Source of the DNA: Annona cherimola
Lineage: Eukaryota; Streptophyta; Magnoliopsida; Magnoliales; Annonaceae
Assembly: GCA_030490835.1 (NCBI GenBank)
Contig: CM059972.1
Coordinates: 5,858,264-5,922,263 of the forward strand
Length of the DNA: 64,000 nucleotides
Direction of reading: 5' to 3'
Shown here: one piece after another, positions 59,770 to 64,000 of the stretch
How the letters are laid out: each line of letters opens with the position of its first letter
Numbering within the stretch: position 1 is the stretch's first letter
Made by a program: the position numbers and the translations under genes
The notes under the pieces: model-generated
Seen by the model: only the letters and a program-made list of their open reading frames with translations
Databases searched by the model: none
What the model was told of the DNA's origin: nothing

Positions 59770-60374
59770 TAGAGGTGTCAATGGTCATGGTCAACCCCTC
59801 AACCCGTTTGTAAATGAATTTGGGTTTGGATTTTTGAATAAATGAGTTATGATCTACCAACACGTTTAAACATTTAATTAAATAAATGGATTAGGGTTGA
59901 GATTTTATAACTCGTCAACCCGTTTAGTAACCCATTTAACTCGTATAACCTGTTCGACCGGCTTAATTCGTTAACCCATTTAACTCACTTAACTCATTAA
60001 AGTTTTATATATATACATGTAAATCCCTTGGTTATTTGTCCTCTCTAAGTCTTCCTCAAGTCGCCTAATTTTTATTTTTCTACTGTTTCCCTAATTTCAT
60101 TTTTCCGTTACTGCCCTATTTTCGTTTCCTCTATGCCGAAAATACTTTCTTGTCTCTCCCTGCGTGATCATCATCTACTAGAGTTTAGGCTTTCAAGTTA
60201 CTTGCTATACAACCCGTTAACAACCTATCAACATATTTATTAAATGAGTTGTAAATGGGTTAGGGTTGAGGTTTTTTTAATAGGTTAATAAACGGATTAG
60301 GGTTGAGATATTTTAAATGAGTTAGGATTAGAATTAGGCTCCAACCCGTCCAACCCGATCCGTTAACACCCCTA
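59770..60374. mobile_element. hAT-like element
   Basis: The left end TAGAGGTGTCAATGGTCATG and right end (other strand) TAGGGGTGTTAACGGATCGG pair. The sub-terminal parts are rich in AACCCGTTTA/GGGTTGAG motifs. The flanks TATGAGAG (59762-59769) and TATAGGAG (60375-60382) share 6 of 8 bases. Confidence 0.65.
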
Positions 60375-60439
60375 TATAGGAGAGGGAAAAGTATTCAAAT
60401 GCAGTCAACAGTATTATAAGCTCAAAATGGGTCCCATAT

Positions 60440-60780
60440 GATAATAAAATGATAGTCTTTATCATAATTTACTCTACTAATTGTAATTAGAATTATTTAT
60501 TTTATTATCATATAAAATTTCATCTAAATTAGATATGTATGATGACCCTATCTAAAAATGATACAAATTTAACGTAATAAATTATTTTAATGCAAACAAA
60601 AAAATTAAAGTTATTTTTTCAACATATAACTATTTAAGACATAATTTATATATGGATAAAATGATTGTACAAATATTAATACATTTAAGTGCATGTAAGG
60701 CCCATTTTTAAGCAACTTTACTATGAGTTATCGTAAATTAACTATGTCAGTTAAAGTTCTTATATAAATCTTAGGTTCCG
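60440..60780. repeat. TA-type hairpin repeat copy
   Basis: It carries TTTACTCTACTAATTGTAAT, TTTCATCTAAATTAGATATG, ATGATACAAATTTAACGTAA and CAACATATAACTATTTAAGA, the core of the 4858-6345 family. Confidence 0.5.
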
Positions 60781-60799
60781 CTTCTATGTAACCGGATTA

Positions 60800-61302
60800 C
60801 ATAAAAGCGGACCCATGTAACCTGTTCGAAATCTAAGATTTTGATTATTAATGAAAAATCTAATTCGTTCATTGTATTTACTATTATTCGTTTATCTAGG
60901 AGATCAAGTTTCATCCAAATCAAGTATGTTTACAGGTCACGTTTGTTATAAAATGTATATATTTATGTGTAAATTATGAAAAATGCTAAAATATCAATTT
61001 TAAAAAAGTATTTTCGACATATAAACCGTATAAAATATCATGTCGATGTGATTAAAAGATTCTATAAAGTATTATTACATTTTAATACGTGTGTAGATAG
61101 ATTTAAGCATTTTTCATAATTTACACATGAATATATATTTTTGAAAAAATATGGCTCATAAACATACTTAATTAGGATAAAACTTGGTCTTCTAGATAAA
61201 CAAATGATATTGAATACAATGAACGGATTAGATTTTCTATTAAGGATCAAAATCTTATATTTTGAAGCGATTACATGGGTCCACTTCTATGTAATAAATC
61301 AT
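60800..61302. repeat. Hairpin-family palindrome, well preserved
   Basis: The left arm TTACATAAAAGCGGACCCAT is answered by ATGGGTCCACTTCTATGTAA. The inner arms GATTATTAATGAAAAATCTA and TAGATTTTCTATTAAGGATC also pair, as do GTGTAAATTATGAAAAATGC and GCATTTTTCATAATTTACAC. The total is about 500 bp with no coding content. Confidence 0.7.
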
Positions 61303-61319
61303 TATCTGTAACTATGCCA

Positions 61320-62300
61320 GATAAGTTCTTATAGATATATATCATTCTGTGTAGATGGATTACACTATAATTATGTTGTAGTCTACCACAAAATATAACC
61401 TATGTATACTAAAATATAATAATATATTATACAATCATTTATTCATATCAAACAACATACTTTATATGGTTTAGATGTTGAAAATATCACTTTAAACTTG
61501 ATATTTATATTAAACTATTTTATTACATTGATTTTGTACCATTTTAAGATAAGACTCATACACATATTCGATTTGGATAAAAATTAATATAATAGTAATA
61601 AAGTAAACAATTTTAAATACAACGGGTGTGACAAATTTTTTATTCATAATCAAGTAAACCTCGTAGTACATGAACTAGATCATTTTCCATATATATATAT
61701 ATATATAAATTTATCCTGTGTATTTACACGCACCATAACTTACGGTATATATCTTAAATAGTCTTCATTTTGAAAAAAAAAAACAACTTTAAAAATTGTC
61801 ACTTATATAAAACTATTTTATTATGCTGATTTTGCAGCGTTTTCATATATGACCTATACTCGTGTCCAATTTAGATGAAAATTGGTATGTTAACAAAAGA
61901 AACAATTCTAAATAGTAGATGTATACCCTATATAATTTCTATATATATAGAGAGAGAGAGAAAGAAAACCAATCCAGTAAGTCCGCTGCAAAATAGGCCG
62001 CACACATATTAGAATATTAAAATATTTTATACAATCATTTATTCATATAAATAACATAATTTAGACAGTTTAGATCTTAAAGAAACTACCTTAAAATTGA
62101 TATTTAAGTTAAATTATTTTATTATGTTGATTTTATCATTTTAAGATCGAGTATATAAACATGCTAGATTTGGATAAAAATTAATATGCTATCAAAATAA
62201 ATAATTCTAAATATAATGGGTGAGATAAATATTAAGTTTAATATATATGGGGTCCATTTTAAGACCAACTACATTGCAATTATGATATCGTCCGTCGACA
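61320..62300. repeat. Serial TA-type hairpin repeat copies
   Basis: At least three diverged copies follow one another (about 61330-61680, 61700-61950, 61965-62290). Each has the TAAACTATTTTATTACATTG-like, ATTTAGATGAAAATTGGTAT-like and AATTCTAAATA-like blocks. They are separated by TATATA runs. Confidence 0.5.
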
Positions 62301-62309
62301 CTTAAATCT

Positions 62310-62697
62310 GATGAGTAATCCTATTAGCGCAAGCTAAGCAAATACCCTGCTTAGCCCATCTAAAAAAACTCATTTATAATAATTTTTTTGTTTTATTCTT
62401 GATACATTTGTTTATCTAAGTGTATTTGACATATAAACTAAATTTTATCATTTTGGGACATATATATATTTAATAATTTTTAAAGATAATGATATTTTAA
62501 ACACATATATACATATAGATGTGTTAAAATCTCAAAAAATATATACACATATTTAAAAATAGTAAAACTTAGTTTATTTGTTAAATACGCTTAGATAAAC
62601 AAGTGTATAAAAAAAACGCAAAAGAATTATTGTACGAGTTTTTTTATGTAAGCTAAGCAGGATATTTGTTTAGTCCGGGCTAACGGGATCATTCATC
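62310..62697. mobile_element. Foldback MULE-type MITE, family B copy 2
   Basis: The left end GATGAGTAATCCTATTAGCG and right end (other strand) GATGAATGATCCCGTTAGCC pair, and the arms continue through AAGCTAAGCA. The flanks CTTAAATCT (62301-62309) and CTTAAATAT (62698-62706) are 8 of 9 identical. The interior matches 38227-38626. Confidence 0.85.
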
Positions 62698-62707
62698 CTT
62701 AAATATT

Positions 62708-62713
<6 letters not shown>

Positions 62714-62744
<31 letters not shown>

Positions 62745-63557
62745 GTGTACGAACAACGAACAAGACTCCAGCATCCAAACAAACACCAGTATTATTGTAT
62801 TCCATGCAATGAACCAACATTTAAATTCCTTCTCTCTAATCAGTCGATAATGTTGATAATGTGGATTGGTGGAAGCAGAAGAAGCAGCCATTCAGCCATC
62901 GTTTTTGGATAGCAACCAAGTCCAATTATTGTATAGCTAGGAAGGACGCAGGCTGTGAGATTGTATGGGCAGTGGGGTCTCTTCCCACCCAGCAAGACGT
63001 GGGAAAAAGCTTCTCACAAGAAATACAATCCCCTTCTCCTCTCTCCTCCCAGCTGGCAATGCTCTCCCTAATTCAACAACCCACCATCATCCCATCTCTG
63101 TTTCTTACTATCCAACACAAAACAAACACCACTTCCATACATCGACCCAACCATGAATTCAGTATTCATGTCATTGAATTAGAGACAGCATGGCAATGAA
63201 ACAATTAAAATCCCTGATTCAATGAACATGAATAACATGAACACCTTCATCTATGAAAACCATGCAGCACAACAGACATGCATGACAAATGGAAGGGAAT
63301 AAACAAGCCCAAAATTAATTTAACACAACAACAAACACTGTAATATTAACTGTAATTGAATCACAAAGTTCCAAACACTTCCCAAAGTTTCTATAAGCAC
63401 TTGCATTTCTAAACAGGATTCAGCCCCCGCAAGCAAATGCAAAGCTAGGTTTCTTAAGACCTTTGATAGTATCGAATTTTTGGTCCCTCCTTCAAACTGG
63501 AATATGAAACGATTGTCCAACTAAAATGATTTTAAAAGGGTGCTAATTCTAAAAATT
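62714..63557. other. Unassigned DNA left of the edge gene
   Basis: A TA microsatellite lies at 62714-62741. Open frames at 62861-63199 (plus) and 63320-63520 (minus) have no recognisable domain. This may be intron or 3' region of the minus-strand gene at the edge. Confidence 0.4.
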
Positions 63558-63975
63558 CACCTGATTTCAGCAACAGCCTTGTCAAAATGTACAGCCCCAT
63601 CTAATTTGGAGAAGATCACCAATTCCCCCATGGATCGATCTATCACTTGCTCCATTCCATCCTTCAGAAATACCAGATGGAGTTCTCCTGCCTTGGCAGG
63701 GAATCAACCCCTTTCTGTTGCACATGCTCCGCAAAATCAATGGGTGGCAGGTGGTTGAAAGCAGGCTCGAATTTGAGTTCGCTATTATTGCCGCTGCCCT
63801 CGAAGGTGTGATCGAACATCTTGCACTGATCGAATTGGTTTTCATCCCTCATGAATGGTGGGTTGGTGATGGAGCTGTTTGTCTCTTCGAAAAGGGTGGC
63901 CCCGCCAACATCAAGCCCCTGCCTGAAGATGTTATGGTTATGGTTGCTGCTGCTGCTGTTGTTCTCGTCCATCAT
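63558..63975 (-). CDS. 5' part of an unidentified gene
   Basis: The ATGATG at 63975-63970 begins a frame rich in Asn/Ser/His (MMDENNSSSSNHNHNIFRQG) followed by ENQFDQCKMFDHTFEG and FEPAFNHLPPIDFAEHV, and stops at about 63664. The low-complexity, acidic style resembles the N-terminal part of a plant transcription factor, but no DNA-binding domain is visible. Directly downstream, a different frame reads GELHLVFLKDGMEQVIDRSM, then GELVIFSKLDGAVHFDKAVA and EIR up to a donor (AAATCAG|GTGAAT, about 63558). Either an intron or a one-base shift near 63700 joins the two frames. Further exons are not identified. The gene may begin outside the window. Confidence 0.45.
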
Positions 63976-64000
63976 CAGAGCTCTCGATGCCTGTGGAGGA

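Noticed and set aside
1..64000. CRISPR array, bacterial operon, riboswitch or rRNA
   Set aside because: The repeats are inverted-repeat transposons, genes have introns, and no evenly spaced short repeats or rRNA signature were seen.
1..64000. LTR retrotransposon or pararetrovirus fragment
   Set aside because: I looked for reverse transcriptase, integrase and zinc-knuckle gag motifs and for long direct repeats at kilobase distance and saw none. The only zinc knuckle belongs to the MULE transposase.

Overview
The window looks like nuclear DNA of a flowering plant. It is AT-rich, has GT-AG introns, carries very high loads of small non-autonomous DNA transposons, and contains plant-specific families (FAR1/FHY3-type MULE transposase, plant GRF zinc finger, type I inositol polyphosphate 5-phosphatase). 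I cannot place it to order or species from sequence alone. Only one gene looks complete and functional. Most of the rest is transposon sequence, much of it nested. The central object is a 9.95-kb Mutator-like element (MULE) at 9595-19547. It has long CT/GA-rich terminal inverted repeats (0.65 and 0.88 kb) and imperfect 9-bp flanking duplications (7 of 9 match). Both termini carry the same splice-donor context pointing inwards, so the arms probably act as convergent promoters with a non-coding first exon. The right half encodes, on the minus strand, a FAR1-type transposase (FAR1 zinc finger, MULE DDE domain, SWIM finger, zinc knuckle) broken by three homopolymer frameshifts and one Trp-to-stop change. 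Just downstream is an intact two-exon GRF zinc-finger protein with a coiled coil and a C-terminal membrane anchor, which could also be spliced in frame to the transposase tail. The left half carries, on the plus strand, several host-gene fragments with splice sites still attached: the start of a DEP/glutaredoxin/DUF547-type gene, one exon of an AMSH-type JAMM deubiquitinase, two unidentified exon-like pieces and a direct duplication. This combines a Pack-MULE with a (now decayed) transposase source. The surrounding DNA contains at least nine smaller foldback elements with 9-bp duplications (613, 5646, 24957, 27345, 33711, 38227, 39197, 58460 and 62310). There are also hAT-like elements with TAGGGGTG-type ends and 8-bp duplications (21829, 26475, 29078, 31688, 43036, 56958 and 59770), many Tourist-like MITEs of 250-300 bp (GGGTGTGTTTG ends, TAA-type duplications), and a family of TA-flanked hairpin repeats (4858-7130 and 59210-62290). 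Nesting gives relative insertion ages in several places. At 45560-52087 (plus strand) lies a type I inositol polyphosphate 5-phosphatase gene. I reconstruct ten coding exons giving 534 residues with consistent splice phases and all catalytic signatures. A possible promoter with two short exons lies near 22970-23343, a SINE-like stretch and hairpin near 35560-35800, and the first exon of an unidentified minus-strand gene at the right edge.
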